The notes under the pieces are model-generated. The model did no database searches, had not been told where the DNA came from, and saw only the letters and a list, made by a program, of their open reading frames with translations. 64,000 nt of DNA from Halorhabdus tiamatea SARL4B. Lineage in GTDB: Archaea > Halobacteriota > Halobacteria > Halobacteriales > Haloarculaceae. This document shows, piece after piece, positions 34,470-42,741 of the stretch. The position numbers and the translations under genes are program-made. The stretch lies in NCBI RefSeq assembly GCF_000470655.1, contig NC_021921.1, forward strand, positions 2,046,001 to 2,110,000, in the 5' to 3' direction. Numbering within the stretch: the stretch's first letter is position 1; every line of letters begins with the position of its first letter.

Positions 34470-34639
34470 CTGGCGATCCCGGGGGTGTCTGACACTTGGA
34501 AACGGCGTCCCTACCAGCAACTGTCTCCGGGGACAGCAAGGGGACATACCGGTCGAACCATACGATGGGGCATGAGACAGCTACTGATTGGACGGAGCAC
34601 GTCGACGACCTGGGCCCGAGCACGGAGTGATCGGTGACG

Positions 34640-35137
34640 ATGGTCGACGCCGAGCAGTTTCGGTCCGTCCTCGGCCAGTTCGCGACTGGTGTGACCGTCG
34701 TGACGCTGCCGGGTGACCCGCCACACGGCATCACCGTCAGCGCCTTCGCCAGCCTGTCGATAGACCCGCCGCTCGTGTTGATCTCGCTCGACCACGACAC
34801 CGACGCCCACCGGCGACTCGCCGACGGAGACGACGACGGGTTCGCCGTCAACATCCTCGCCCGTGACCAGCGCGAGGTCGGCGAGTTCTTCGCGGGCATG
34901 ACCGACGACGGCGACCCGCTCGCCGAGGCGACCGACGCGCCGGCCACGGGTGCGCCCGTCTTCGGCGACGACCTCGCGTACGTCGATTGCTCGCTGTACG
35001 ACAGCTTCGAGGCGGGCGATCACACGGTCTACGTCGGGCGCGTCGAGGCGGCCGACGTCCTGAACCCAGAGGCCGAACCGCTCACCTATCACCGCGGCGA
35101 GTGGGGGACGATTCCGGCGGCGGCAAGCGACGCCTGA
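34640..35137 (+). CDS. Flavin reductase-domain protein
   Basis: 165 aa from ATG 34640 (a GTG at 34634 would add two residues). The flavin-reductase (FMN-binding split-barrel) domain reads FRSVLGQFATGVTVVTLPGDPPHGITVSAFASLSIDPPLVLISLDHD, and ends with HHY-like THYHRGEWGTI. It supplies reduced flavin to a monooxygenase or transfers electrons; no partner is nearby. Confidence 0.8.
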   Translation: MVDAEQFRSVLGQFATGVTVVTLPGDPPHGITVSAFASLSIDPPLVLISLDHDTDAHRRLADGDDDGFAVNILARDQREVGEFFAGMTDDGDPLAEATDAPATGAPVFGDDLAYVDCSLYDSFEAGDHTVYVGRVEAADVLNPEAEPLTYHRGEWGTIPAAASDA

Positions 35138-35223
35138 CCGCGAGATCAACCGACGTCGTCCGCGGGCGAACAGCCAGGCCCCCTCGTCCAGGACTGGAAA
35201 GATAGTTGTGAGCGCGTCTCCGA

Positions 35224-36981
35224 ATGAGTTCCATGACCGAGTACTTCGAAGTGATCGACCGGGACGGGGCCGCCAGGATCGGCGACCTCCGACTCGCCGC
35301 GTCGATCACCACGCCGGCGCTGGTCGACGACGTGCTTGCCGACGCCGGCAGCCTCTGGACGACGGATCGCCAGGTTCCCGAGGGCGACGAGGAGACGCTG
35401 ACCGTCCTCCCGTATCGCGGGTTCCCGGCCGGGACGCCCGGGGAGGTCCAGACGGCCTTCGACCCCGCCGTCCCGGACGTCGAGTATCCCAGTGCCGCCG
35501 TCGTCTCCCCCGAGACGGCCGCCGATCACGGCACTGACGCGTACGTCCTCTCCGGCGGGCCGGGACTGGTCGGTCACAGCGAGGCGTTCGTCGAGGCCAT
35601 CGTCGAAACTCGCGAGTCGATCCCGCCGGACGCCGGACTCTATCTCCCGGGGGTTGCCACGCCCGGCAACGTCGCCACCCTCGCGTATGCGGGCGTCGAC
35701 CTCTTCGACACTGATCGGGCCGTCGTCCGCGGGACCCAGGGCTGGTATCTCACCCGCGACGGCGAGTACCGACTCGACGACCTCGAGGAACTCCCGTGTT
35801 CGTGCCCGGCGTGCCAGCAGGACGTCGACGAGTTCGACCGGGAGGACTGCGTCGAGCACAACGAGAACGTCCTGGAAGCCGAGATCAGGACCGTTCGCAA
35901 CCGGATTCGCGATGGACGACTTCGGGACTACATCGAGGGCCAGGCCCGCCACGAGCAGTGGCTGACCGCGACCGTCCGGCGGCTCGACGACGAGTACGCC
36001 TACCTCGAACAGCGCACGCCGCTGCTCCGGAAGGCCGAGATCACGGCGTCGACCGACGACACCCTCCGGCGGGTCGAGATCCAGCGCTTCGCCGAGCGCG
36101 TCACCGACCGCTATCGCAACCGGTTCGACGCGCCCCTCGTTCTGGTCCCGTGCTCGGCGACCAAACCCTACAGCGAGTCCCAGAGCCACGGCCAGTTCCG
36201 CGAGGCGATCAACTACCGCGGCCACGTCGCCTCGATGACCTCGCCGATCGGCGTCGTCCCCCAGGAACTCGAACTCACCTACCCGGCCCAGCACTACGAC
36301 ACCGTCGTGACCGGCCGGTGGTCCGAAACTGAAATCGAATTCGTCGCGGACATCCTCGAAGCCTACCTCGCGGCCAACGACTACCCGCGTGTCATCGCTC
36401 ACGTCCCGGCGGACTATCAGGCGATCACCGAGCGCGTCGAGGATCGCCTCGATGTCGAGTTCGAATACACCGTCGCCGATCACCCCACGACTGACGAATC
36501 ACTGGCGAACCTTTCGGAGGCGCTCGCCGGCGAACCCAAGTACCGCAAGCGCGAGCGCCAGCACAACGTGATCCGCGCCATCGCCGACTACCAGTTCGGC
36601 GCGGGCGCTGGCGACGAACTCTTCGGCGAGTTCACCGTCGAGAGTCGGTATCCCAAGCTCCGGGTTCGAGACGGCGAGGGCGAGCAACTCGCCGCGATGG
36701 TGCCCGAGTACGGCGTCCTCGCGCTGACGCTCGCCGGCGCTCGACAGTGGGTCGACGCTGACCTCCCCACCAAGCGCGTCGAGATCGACGACTTCGTGCC
36801 CCACGGGAGCGTCCTCGCGCCGGGGATCGTCGACGCCGACGAGTCGATCCGCGTCGGCGACGAGGTGATCTTCGAGGGGCCCTCCGCCTTCGCGATCGGC
36901 CGCGCGAACATGAGCGGCCCGGAGATGGTCGCCAGTTCGCGGGGCATCGCCAGCGAGGTTCGCCACGTCGAAGAAAAATGA
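35224..36981 (+). CDS. arcS: Archaeosine synthase subunit ArcS
   Basis: 585 aa. TGT-like domain without the TGT active site (N-terminal 290 residues, zinc ligands CSCPACQQD...CVEHNENVL), then the ArcS core with VPCSATKPYSESQSHGQF, the lysine-transfer motif, and a C-terminal PUA domain (EIDDFVPHGSVLAPGIVDADESIRVGDEVIF). It adds lysine to preQ0-tRNA; RaSEA then converts the adduct to archaeosine. VanZ starts 4 nt inside its 3' end. Confidence 0.93.
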   Translation: MSSMTEYFEVIDRDGAARIGDLRLAASITTPALVDDVLADAGSLWTTDRQVPEGDEETLTVLPYRGFPAGTPGEVQTAFDPAVPDVEYPSAAVVSPETAADHGTDAYVLSGGPGLVGHSEAFVEAIVETRESIPPDAGLYLPGVATPGNVATLAYAGVDLFDTDRAVVRGTQGWYLTRDGEYRLDDLEELPCSCPACQQDVDEFDREDCVEHNENVLEAEIRTVRNRIRDGRLRDYIEGQARHEQWLTATVRRLDDEYAYLEQRTPLLRKAEITASTDDTLRRVEIQRFAERVTDRYRNRFDAPLVLVPCSATKPYSESQSHGQFREAINYRGHVASMTSPIGVVPQELELTYPAQHYDTVVTGRWSETEIEFVADILEAYLAANDYPRVIAHVPADYQAITERVEDRLDVEFEYTVADHPTTDESLANLSEALAGEPKYRKRERQHNVIRAIADYQFGAGAGDELFGEFTVESRYPKLRVRDGEGEQLAAMVPEYGVLALTLAGARQWVDADLPTKRVEIDDFVPHGSVLAPGIVDADESIRVGDEVIFEGPSAFAIGRANMSGPEMVASSRGIASEVRHVEEK

Positions 36982-37394
36982 GCGAGAGGGGCCGGCGAGG
37001 CGACCGGCCGCTGCGGTGGCTAGTCGGCCTCGTCGTCGCGGCGATCCTCTTCGTCGCGGCAGTCGTCGAACCCTCGCCGGGGATCGCCCGATACGGGCCG
37101 TTTGGCATCTTCACCCGGGCGATCTGGCTCCACGCCTTCGGGTACGCCTTCCTCAGTCTGACGCTTTTGTACGCACTGCTGGACACCCCCGACGGTCCGA
37201 CGGTCTCCCCGCTCGTCGTGCCGGTCATCGTCGTGGCCTACGGAACCCTGCTCGAACTCGTTCAGCTGTTGATTCCCTACCGCACCTTTGCCGTCGGGGA
37301 CATCCTTGCGGACGCTGTGGGAGCCGTCGCGGTGGTCGCCGTATGGGCGTACGGTCGAGCCGCGCTGTCGGCGCTCGGGTTTCGGCGGTCGTGA
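36978..37394 (+). CDS. VanZ-family membrane protein
   Basis: 138 aa with four hydrophobic helices (about 14-33, 47-70, 76-95, 105-130). The VanZ signature is in RYGPFGIFTRAIWLHAFGYAFLSL and YGTLLELVQLLIPYRTFAVGDILADAVGA, with the Glu-Gln/Asp pair of the family. VanZ in bacteria affects teicoplanin resistance; in archaea the role is unknown. Overlaps arcS by 4 nt, so co-expressed. Confidence 0.75.
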   Translation: MSERGRRGDRPLRWLVGLVVAAILFVAAVVEPSPGIARYGPFGIFTRAIWLHAFGYAFLSLTLLYALLDTPDGPTVSPLVVPVIVVAYGTLLELVQLLIPYRTFAVGDILADAVGAVAVVAVWAYGRAALSALGFRRS

Positions 37395-37496
37395 GGAGGT
37401 ATCGCCGGTTATCGATCGAACGTCGATCGCTGTCTGATCAGGAACTGTCGGTGACAGGAGCGGTTTTTTGTAGCTACGGGTGGGACTTACTCACCA

Positions 37497-38093
37497 ATGA
37501 GCGGTATCGAACTCCGTGGCGACGTCTTGTCCGTCGATCGGGAGCCGACGACGCTCGATCGACTGGCGATCGACGTCTCCGCTATCCTTGCCGATCTCGA
37601 CATCGATCACGCGCTGGTCGCCGGGTACGTCGCGATCCTCGCCGGTCGGGCCCGGAGTACCGAGGACATCGATCTGATTCTCGAACCGCTCGATCGTGTT
37701 CAGTCACGGAATCTCGTCGCCGCGCTCGAAGACGCGGGGTTCTGGGGATCGACGACGCCGCTGTCGGAACTGTCCACGATGCTCTCGAGCGGCGGGAACG
37801 TTCGCGTCGCTCCCGAGGGCGAAGTCGTCCCGAACATCGAACTCTCGTACGCCACCGACCGGTTCGATCGGGCGTCGATCGAAAACGCCATCACGGCCTC
37901 CATCGGCGGACACGAACTCCCTATCGGGCCGCTCGAACTCCAGATCGCGTACAAACTGTATCTCGGATCACAGAAGGATTTCGAGGACGCGATCCACCTC
38001 CACGGGATGTTCGGAGAAAGTCTTAGTGAGCGCGAACTCGAACGATGGGTAGACGCGCTCGGCGTCGAGGACGCATATGACCGACTCGAGTGA
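37497..38093 (+). CDS. Nucleotidyltransferase-fold protein (AbiEii/DUF6036-like)
   Basis: 198 aa. The nucleotidyltransferase site is HALVAGYVAILAGRARSTEDIDLILEP: the Gly-rich loop, then Asp-x-Asp (DID), with the third acid near NIELSYATD. PLELQIAYKLYLGSQKDFEDAIHL matches the C-terminal helix of AbiEii-type and DUF6036 families. The small downstream gene overlaps by 17 nt. Toxin-antitoxin like arrangement is likely, but activity is untested. Confidence 0.65.
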   Translation: MSGIELRGDVLSVDREPTTLDRLAIDVSAILADLDIDHALVAGYVAILAGRARSTEDIDLILEPLDRVQSRNLVAALEDAGFWGSTTPLSELSTMLSSGGNVRVAPEGEVVPNIELSYATDRFDRASIENAITASIGGHELPIGPLELQIAYKLYLGSQKDFEDAIHLHGMFGESLSERELERWVDALGVEDAYDRLE

Positions 38094-38319
38094 GCCACTG
38101 GCCGAGAAACACGAGCGCAACCGCGAGCAGCGCATCGCTGAGATCGAGCGGTGGGTGGCCTACATCCAGGAGAACCCGCCGGACGTCTGGGGCCCGCAAC
38201 TCAATTCGCTCATCGAATCCCAACTGGAGGCGGCACGCGAGTCGGGCGTCTCCGCGGCGCAGCGCGAGCGGGTCGAACAGGCAGGTCGGGAGTGGGCGAA
38301 AGAAGAGCGCGAAACGTAG
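38077..38319 (+). CDS. 80-aa acidic helical partner of the nucleotidyltransferase
   Basis: Entirely helical and charged (LAEKHERNREQRIAEIERWVAYIQENPPDVWGPQLNSLIESQLEAARES). It overlaps the nucleotidyltransferase 3' end by 17 nt, which implies translational coupling. It could be an antitoxin or an accessory subunit. No DNA-binding domain is visible. Function unknown. Confidence 0.55.
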   Translation: MTDSSEPLAEKHERNREQRIAEIERWVAYIQENPPDVWGPQLNSLIESQLEAARESGVSAAQRERVEQAGREWAKEERET

Positions 38320-38370
38320 GTTCCGGTCGTCCCGCAGGGGCTTTAGGGGTTGACCGGCTATCCGTTTCCA

Positions 38371-39447
38371 ATGAGCCAGCCGAGTCCGGACGTCTACGAG
38401 CAGGGACGGGGCATGGACGCCCACAACCAGGTGATGCGGGAGATCCGAGCCCGCAACGACGCCTCCTACGAACCCGACGAGCCCACCCGGGTCTGGATCG
38501 ACCGGGACAACACGCCCGACGGCGTACTCGATTCGCTGACGATCGTCCTCAACACCGGCGGGTGTCGGTGGGCACGGGCCGGCGGCTGCACGATGTGTGG
38601 CTACGTCGCCGAGAGCGTCGACGGCGGCACGGTCGCCCACGCGGACCTCCTCGCCCAGATCGACGCCGCGCTCGAACAGGAACGCGAGACCCACGACGGC
38701 ACCTGTCGGCAGGTCAAGATCTACACGTCGGGGAGCTTCCTCGACGAGCGCGAGGTCCCCGCCGAGACGCGGGGGGCCATCGCCGAGCGCTTCGGCGACC
38801 GCGATCGGATCGTCGTCGAGTCCCTGCCCGATTTCGTCGACCGCGAGAAGATCGCTGACTTTCGCGAGCAAGGGCTCGAAACCGATGTCGCAATCGGTTT
38901 AGAGACGGCGACAGATCGGGTCCGTCACGACTGCGTCAACAAGTACTTCGACTTCGCCGACTTCGAGGACGCCTGCGCGGAGGCCGTCGCCGCCGACGCC
39001 GGCGTGAAGGCCTATCTCCTCATGAAGCCGCCCTTCCTCAGCGAGAGCGAGGCCATCGACGACATGATCTCTTCTGTCAAGCGGTGTGGGGCCGTCGAGG
39101 GCTGCCACACCGTCTCGATGAACCCGACGAACGTCCAGCGCTACACCATGGTCGAACAGCTCTATTTCGACGGCGGCTACCGCCCGCCGTGGCTCTGGAG
39201 TGTCGTCGAAGTCCTCCGGGAGACGGTCGAGGAAGACGTCACCGTCGTCTCGGATCCCGTCGGCCACGGCAGCGACCGCGGGCCGCACAACTGCGGGGAG
39301 TGTGACGACCACGTCCAGACGGCGATCAAGGATTTCAACCTCCGGCAGGACCCGAGCGTCTTCTCGCAGGTCGAGTGTGAGTGTGAACGAACCTGGGAGG
39401 CAGTCCGGGAGCGCGAGAAAAACTACTCGCTGCCGCTGGCGCAGTGA
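38371..39447 (+). CDS. Radical SAM archaeosine synthase subunit RaSEA
   Basis: 358 aa from ATG 38371 (MSQPSPDVYEQGRG). The cluster motif appears as GGCRWARAGGCTMCGYVAES (three Cys in a wide-spaced CxnCxxC), followed by radical SAM TIM-barrel features VKIYTSGSFLDERE, IVVESLPDFV, AIGLETATD and GVKAYLLMKPPFLSE. The C-terminal half has the Cys set CGECDDH...CECE, maybe a metal site. With ArcS it cleaves the lysine adduct to archaeosine. It lies 3 genes after arcS. Confidence 0.85.
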   Translation: MSQPSPDVYEQGRGMDAHNQVMREIRARNDASYEPDEPTRVWIDRDNTPDGVLDSLTIVLNTGGCRWARAGGCTMCGYVAESVDGGTVAHADLLAQIDAALEQERETHDGTCRQVKIYTSGSFLDEREVPAETRGAIAERFGDRDRIVVESLPDFVDREKIADFREQGLETDVAIGLETATDRVRHDCVNKYFDFADFEDACAEAVAADAGVKAYLLMKPPFLSESEAIDDMISSVKRCGAVEGCHTVSMNPTNVQRYTMVEQLYFDGGYRPPWLWSVVEVLRETVEEDVTVVSDPVGHGSDRGPHNCGECDDHVQTAIKDFNLRQDPSVFSQVECECERTWEAVREREKNYSLPLAQ

Positions 39448-39474
39448 GCGGGAGACGGGGGTCGTCGAAACGTG

Positions 39475-39705
39475 CTACCCGTCGGTGATGGCCATGAGCC
39501 GCGGGACGGCTTCGTCCCGGACCAGTTTCGCGCCCGCGACCAGCAGGAGTGTGCCGACGACAATTTCCCAGACACCGATGACTTGCTGGCCGGCCGCGAG
39601 GTTCTCGAAGGCAGCGGATTCGGCGACGAACCCGACGAGGGTCAGGACGCCAGCCAACAGCCCCATCGCGAGGCCGGTCAGTTGCTCGGTCAAGACGTTT
39701 AGCAT
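39475..39705 (-). CDS. 76-aa membrane protein
   Basis: Two hydrophobic segments (about residues 8-28 and 43-60) and little else; conserved type in haloarchaea. It converges with RaSEA, with 27 bp between stops. Function unknown. Confidence 0.6.
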   Translation of the reverse strand: MLNVLTEQLTGLAMGLLAGVLTLVGFVAESAAFENLAAGQQVIGVWEIVVGTLLLVAGAKLVRDEAVPRLMAITDG

Positions 39706-39837
39706 AGCTGTCTTTAGGAGAACTGGTGATTATGACTCTTTTCGTTCGGTCGCCAGCGTCGACGAGGCGGACGCCAGTGTCGCCCTGGCCAATCGCACCG
39801 CGGATATCTGCGCTCGGGGAGACGCATGACGAAATCG

Positions 39838-39846
39838 TTATATTTT
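39838..39846 (+). promoter_or_regulatory. TATA box for 75-aa membrane protein
   Basis: TTATATTTT is centred 27 nt before ATG 39868, so the transcript is leaderless and the upstream in-frame ATG at 39826 is not used. Confidence 0.55.
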
Positions 39847-39867
39847 CGCCCGGAAAACGACACGACG

Positions 39868-40095
39868 ATGGCACCGACTCGGGACATGGATTACGCAACG
39901 TGGACGAAAAACAGCTTTCTCCTCGGCGTTGCCCTCCTCGCGATCGGCGCAGTAGGGCACGTTCTCGGCCCCACACTGATCGGCCAACTACCGGAGTGGG
40001 AGGCAACGCTACTGCTCGATCTGGAGATCAGCGGCGTGTTGATCGGGCTCATCGCGCCCTTTACCTTCGGCATCGTCCTCCCGCTGACGGAGTAG
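39868..40095 (+). CDS. 75-aa membrane protein
   Basis: From ATG 39868 (MAPTRDMDYATWTKNSF) two hydrophobic helices follow (FLLGVALLAIGAVGHVLG; LLLDLEISGVLIGLIAPFTFGIVLPL). The start was chosen from the TATA box. No family recognised. Confidence 0.6.
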   Translation: MAPTRDMDYATWTKNSFLLGVALLAIGAVGHVLGPTLIGQLPEWEATLLLDLEISGVLIGLIAPFTFGIVLPLTE

Positions 40096-40138
40096 GGGGC
40101 CGATCAGCCAGCGGCGCTGTGGACGCCTTCGCGTCGTC

Positions 40139-41146
40139 TCAGAAGAACGCGGCCGCCTCAGTAGCGTAGTCTTCGGGCGGGACGTCGACGACGCTCTCGT
40201 CGTGGAGCGTGGCGAAAAAGGGCGAGTCCGACCAGTAGTACTGCTCGAAGACCGCCCGGGAGACCAGGTCGATCACCGGCGGGTTCGCCGGGTCGCCGTC
40301 CTGGAGCGTGAGCGCGAGGTTGAAGCTGTTGTGACCGGCCGACCCGTAGTAGTCGAGGACGTTGACGATGCCGGCCGCCAGGTCCTCGACGACCGGGTCC
40401 GTCGGGTCGGGGACGTCCACGCCCGGCGCGACACCGCGGACGTGGCGGTGGTGTTTGGGCGCGTACGGCGCGACCCACTCGACGGCCCCGGTCGAGCCGA
40501 TATATCGGTCGGACTCGGTCGTCTCCGAGATCGCGTCGTCCCAGTAGGAGGCGTCGTGTTCCTCGCGGTAGGCGCGGGCCGCCTCGGCGCGGTCGGCCTG
40601 GCGGTTCGTCCCACATTCGTCGATCAGCGTCTGCATGTGCGGGTGGATGATGCTGCTGCCGGCCGGCCGGAGGAAGTTCATGTTGATCGAGGCGTACTCG
40701 TCAGCGGCGTCGGACTCGAAGGCCACGTCGACGAACTCCAGGGCGGCCGCCAGCCCGTCGGTGAACTGCTCGACGGTGAACTCGTCGATCGGGACGTAGT
40801 GGTCCTCGGTGAGGACGACGACGTTGGAGTGATCGCCGTAGGGGTTGAGATTCGGGAAGGAGGTCGCCTCGCCCCACTCTCCACGATCGAACCCGACCCA
40901 GTCGGGGTAGGTCGGTGTCGCGTCGGTGACCATGTCGGGACAGAAGAAACAGCCCTCCCTGTCCCCGACGACGGCCGCGATGTCGGGGTCGCCCTCCGGT
41001 CGAACGAAGTTCTCCGAGACGATCCGGGACTGGCGTCCGGTGAGGGGATCCTCCCGGACCTCTGTCTCGACTGATACCTCCTCGAAGTCCTCGAGGGGAC
41101 TGTGAAACCACGTCGTCTGGGTCGCAGGATCGAAGTCGAACGTCAT
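40139..41146 (-). CDS. Galactose-1-phosphate uridylyltransferase-like protein
   Basis: 335 aa from ATG 41146 (MTFDFDPATQTTWFHSP); the frame reaches 41200 in the palindromic repeat region. It belongs to the HIT/GalT superfamily: CFFCPDMVT near residue 70, RPAGSSIIHPHMQTL with the His-x-His motif near residue 175, and a further EWVAPYAPKHHRHV. GalT transfers UMP between sugar phosphates; some archaeal members act on ADP-glucose or unknown sugar nucleotides. Shares a divergent promoter region with the HIT gene. Confidence 0.7.
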   Translation of the reverse strand: MTFDFDPATQTTWFHSPLEDFEEVSVETEVREDPLTGRQSRIVSENFVRPEGDPDIAAVVGDREGCFFCPDMVTDATPTYPDWVGFDRGEWGEATSFPNLNPYGDHSNVVVLTEDHYVPIDEFTVEQFTDGLAAALEFVDVAFESDAADEYASINMNFLRPAGSSIIHPHMQTLIDECGTNRQADRAEAARAYREEHDASYWDDAISETTESDRYIGSTGAVEWVAPYAPKHHRHVRGVAPGVDVPDPTDPVVEDLAAGIVNVLDYYGSAGHNSFNLALTLQDGDPANPPVIDLVSRAVFEQYYWSDSPFFATLHDESVVDVPPEDYATEAAAFF

Positions 41147-41198
41147 CGTGGGCGCGTACGGCCAGCGCGCTAAAAAAGGTACCCGCGGGACAGTCCTC

Positions 41199-41278
41199 AT
41201 ACTGCCGGCTGTGAGTTCGTAAAGATATTCGCCACACCGGGGTGGCGAATTCCTTCAGTCTGTTACAGCCGGCAGTAT
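41199..41278. repeat. Nested 80-bp palindromic element
   Basis: Outer arms ATACTGCCGGCTGT (41199-41212) and ACAGCCGGCAGTAT (41265-41278) are perfect 14-bp inverted repeats; inside, ATTCGCCAC (41227-41235) and GTGGCGAAT (41242-41250) form a 9-bp stem with a 6-nt loop. The two stems are nested into a double hairpin. It lies between the divergent GalT-like and HIT genes, so it may regulate either or be a small mobile palindrome (MITE-like). Confidence 0.8.
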
Positions 41279-41325
41279 CAGTCCGGACCCGGCGGTTTTT
41301 GACCCGTGCAGTCATCACTCCGGGT

Positions 41326-41748
41326 ATGTCCGACTGCGTGTTCTGTTCGATCGTCGAGGGCGAACTACCGAGCCACACCGTCCACGAGACGGCGGACGCA
41401 CTGGCGTTTCTCGACGCCAACCCGCTCGCGAGGGGGCACACGCTCGTGGTTCCGAAGGATCACCACGAGCGCCTCGCCGACGTCCCATCCGAGACGGCAA
41501 CGGGATTCTACGAAGCGCTACACGACGTCGTGCCTGCCGTCGAGGCGGCCGTCGACGCCCCGGCAACCACTGTCGCGGTCAACAACGGTGAACCCGCCGG
41601 TCAAGAGGTTCCGCACGTCCACGCTCACGTTATCCCTCGCTTTCCAGACGACGACGCCGGGCCGGTTCACGCGCTCTTTGCCAGACGCCCCCGGTTTTCG
41701 GACGCTGAACAGGACGCCATCGCGGAAGAAATCACGATCAATATCTGA
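41326..41748 (+). CDS. HIT-family nucleotide hydrolase
   Basis: 140 aa from ATG 41326 (MSDCVFCSIVEGELPSHTVHE); the frame before it overlaps the repeat. The histidine triad is VPHVHAHVIPRF (HxHxHxx) and the N terminus shows CVFCSIV, typical of HIT/Hint nucleoside phosphoramidase or dinucleotide hydrolase. Divergent from the GalT-like gene. Confidence 0.85.
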   Translation: MSDCVFCSIVEGELPSHTVHETADALAFLDANPLARGHTLVVPKDHHERLADVPSETATGFYEALHDVVPAVEAAVDAPATTVAVNNGEPAGQEVPHVHAHVIPRFPDDDAGPVHALFARRPRFSDAEQDAIAEEITINI

Positions 41749-41817
41749 TATTGGGTAGTGTTGTATGAGAGTGAAATCAGTAGATTAATTACGACAAGTT
41801 GTCTTCTTTCGATCGCT

Positions 41818-42690
41818 GTGCACGCGCCAGGGACATCGGGGGACTGCCCGGAATGTTCGGGGGAACTGATGCGTGACGGCCAGGAAGCAATCTGCAGCGA
41901 GTGTGGACTGGTCGTCTCGGAAGCACGAATCGACCACGGTCCGGAGTGGCGATCGTTCGACGACGATCAGACCGATCGCCGCCGGACCGGACCGCCGGTT
42001 TCGCGGTCGCGACACGATCACGGGCTGTCAACCCGGATCGGCCGCGACCGTGGCGCGCCGCCGCGACGCCGACGTCGGATCGCGCGGTTGCGCCGTCAAC
42101 ACCGGCGGTCCCAGACGTCCTCGAAGGCCGAGCGGAACCTGATGTACGGCATCATGGAGATCCGCCGGCTCGTGGGTCGGCTGTCGCTATCCCGGAGTTT
42201 CCGTGAGGACGCCTGCGTCCTGTTCGAAACGTCCCAGGGAGAGGGACTGTTACACGGGCGCTCCATCGAGGGGATGGCCGCCGCCGCGGTGTACGCCGTG
42301 TGTCGGATCGCCGGCGTCTCGCGGACGGTCGAGGAAGTCTCGACGGTCGCTCACGCCAGCGAGGACGAACTGACGGTCGCCTACACTGCACTCAACCGCG
42401 AGTTGGGACTCGAAACCGGGCCGATCGATCCCCGGGAGTACCTGCCGCGGTTCGCCAGCCGGCTGGATCTCCGCGTCGACGTCGAGCGCCGCGCACGCGA
42501 ACTCGCGTCGTTCGTCACCGAGGAGAACCTGGCCGGCGGTCGTGCGCCCAGCGGGGTGGCCGCGGCGTGTCTGTACACGGCCGCCCGAGAGGGGGACGCC
42601 GACGTCACGCAACGCGAGGTTGCCGACGTCGCAGGGGTGGCACCCGCAACGCTCCGCTCGACGTATCAGGACGTGCACAGCAAAGCGTAG
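41818..42690 (+). CDS. Transcription initiation factor TFB
   Basis: 290 aa from GTG 41818 (MHAPGTSGDCPECSG), 31 nt after an AT-rich TATA-like ATTAATTA; the frame starts at 41758 but the segment is not coding-like. Zinc ribbon CPEC...CSECG at the N terminus, B-reader region WRSFDDD, and two cyclin-like repeats from about residue 105. It also has an arginine-rich block RRRRRIARLRRQHRRS before the first cyclin repeat, unusual compared with canonical TFB where this linker is less basic. One of several TFBs expected in haloarchaea. Confidence 0.8.
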   Translation: MHAPGTSGDCPECSGELMRDGQEAICSECGLVVSEARIDHGPEWRSFDDDQTDRRRTGPPVSRSRHDHGLSTRIGRDRGAPPRRRRRIARLRRQHRRSQTSSKAERNLMYGIMEIRRLVGRLSLSRSFREDACVLFETSQGEGLLHGRSIEGMAAAAVYAVCRIAGVSRTVEEVSTVAHASEDELTVAYTALNRELGLETGPIDPREYLPRFASRLDLRVDVERRARELASFVTEENLAGGRAPSGVAAACLYTAAREGDADVTQREVADVAGVAPATLRSTYQDVHSKA

Positions 42691-42741
42691 GCGACGACGG
42701 CGGGGGGAGAGCACACCGGCAGTTCGGTAGCGGACAGCAGT

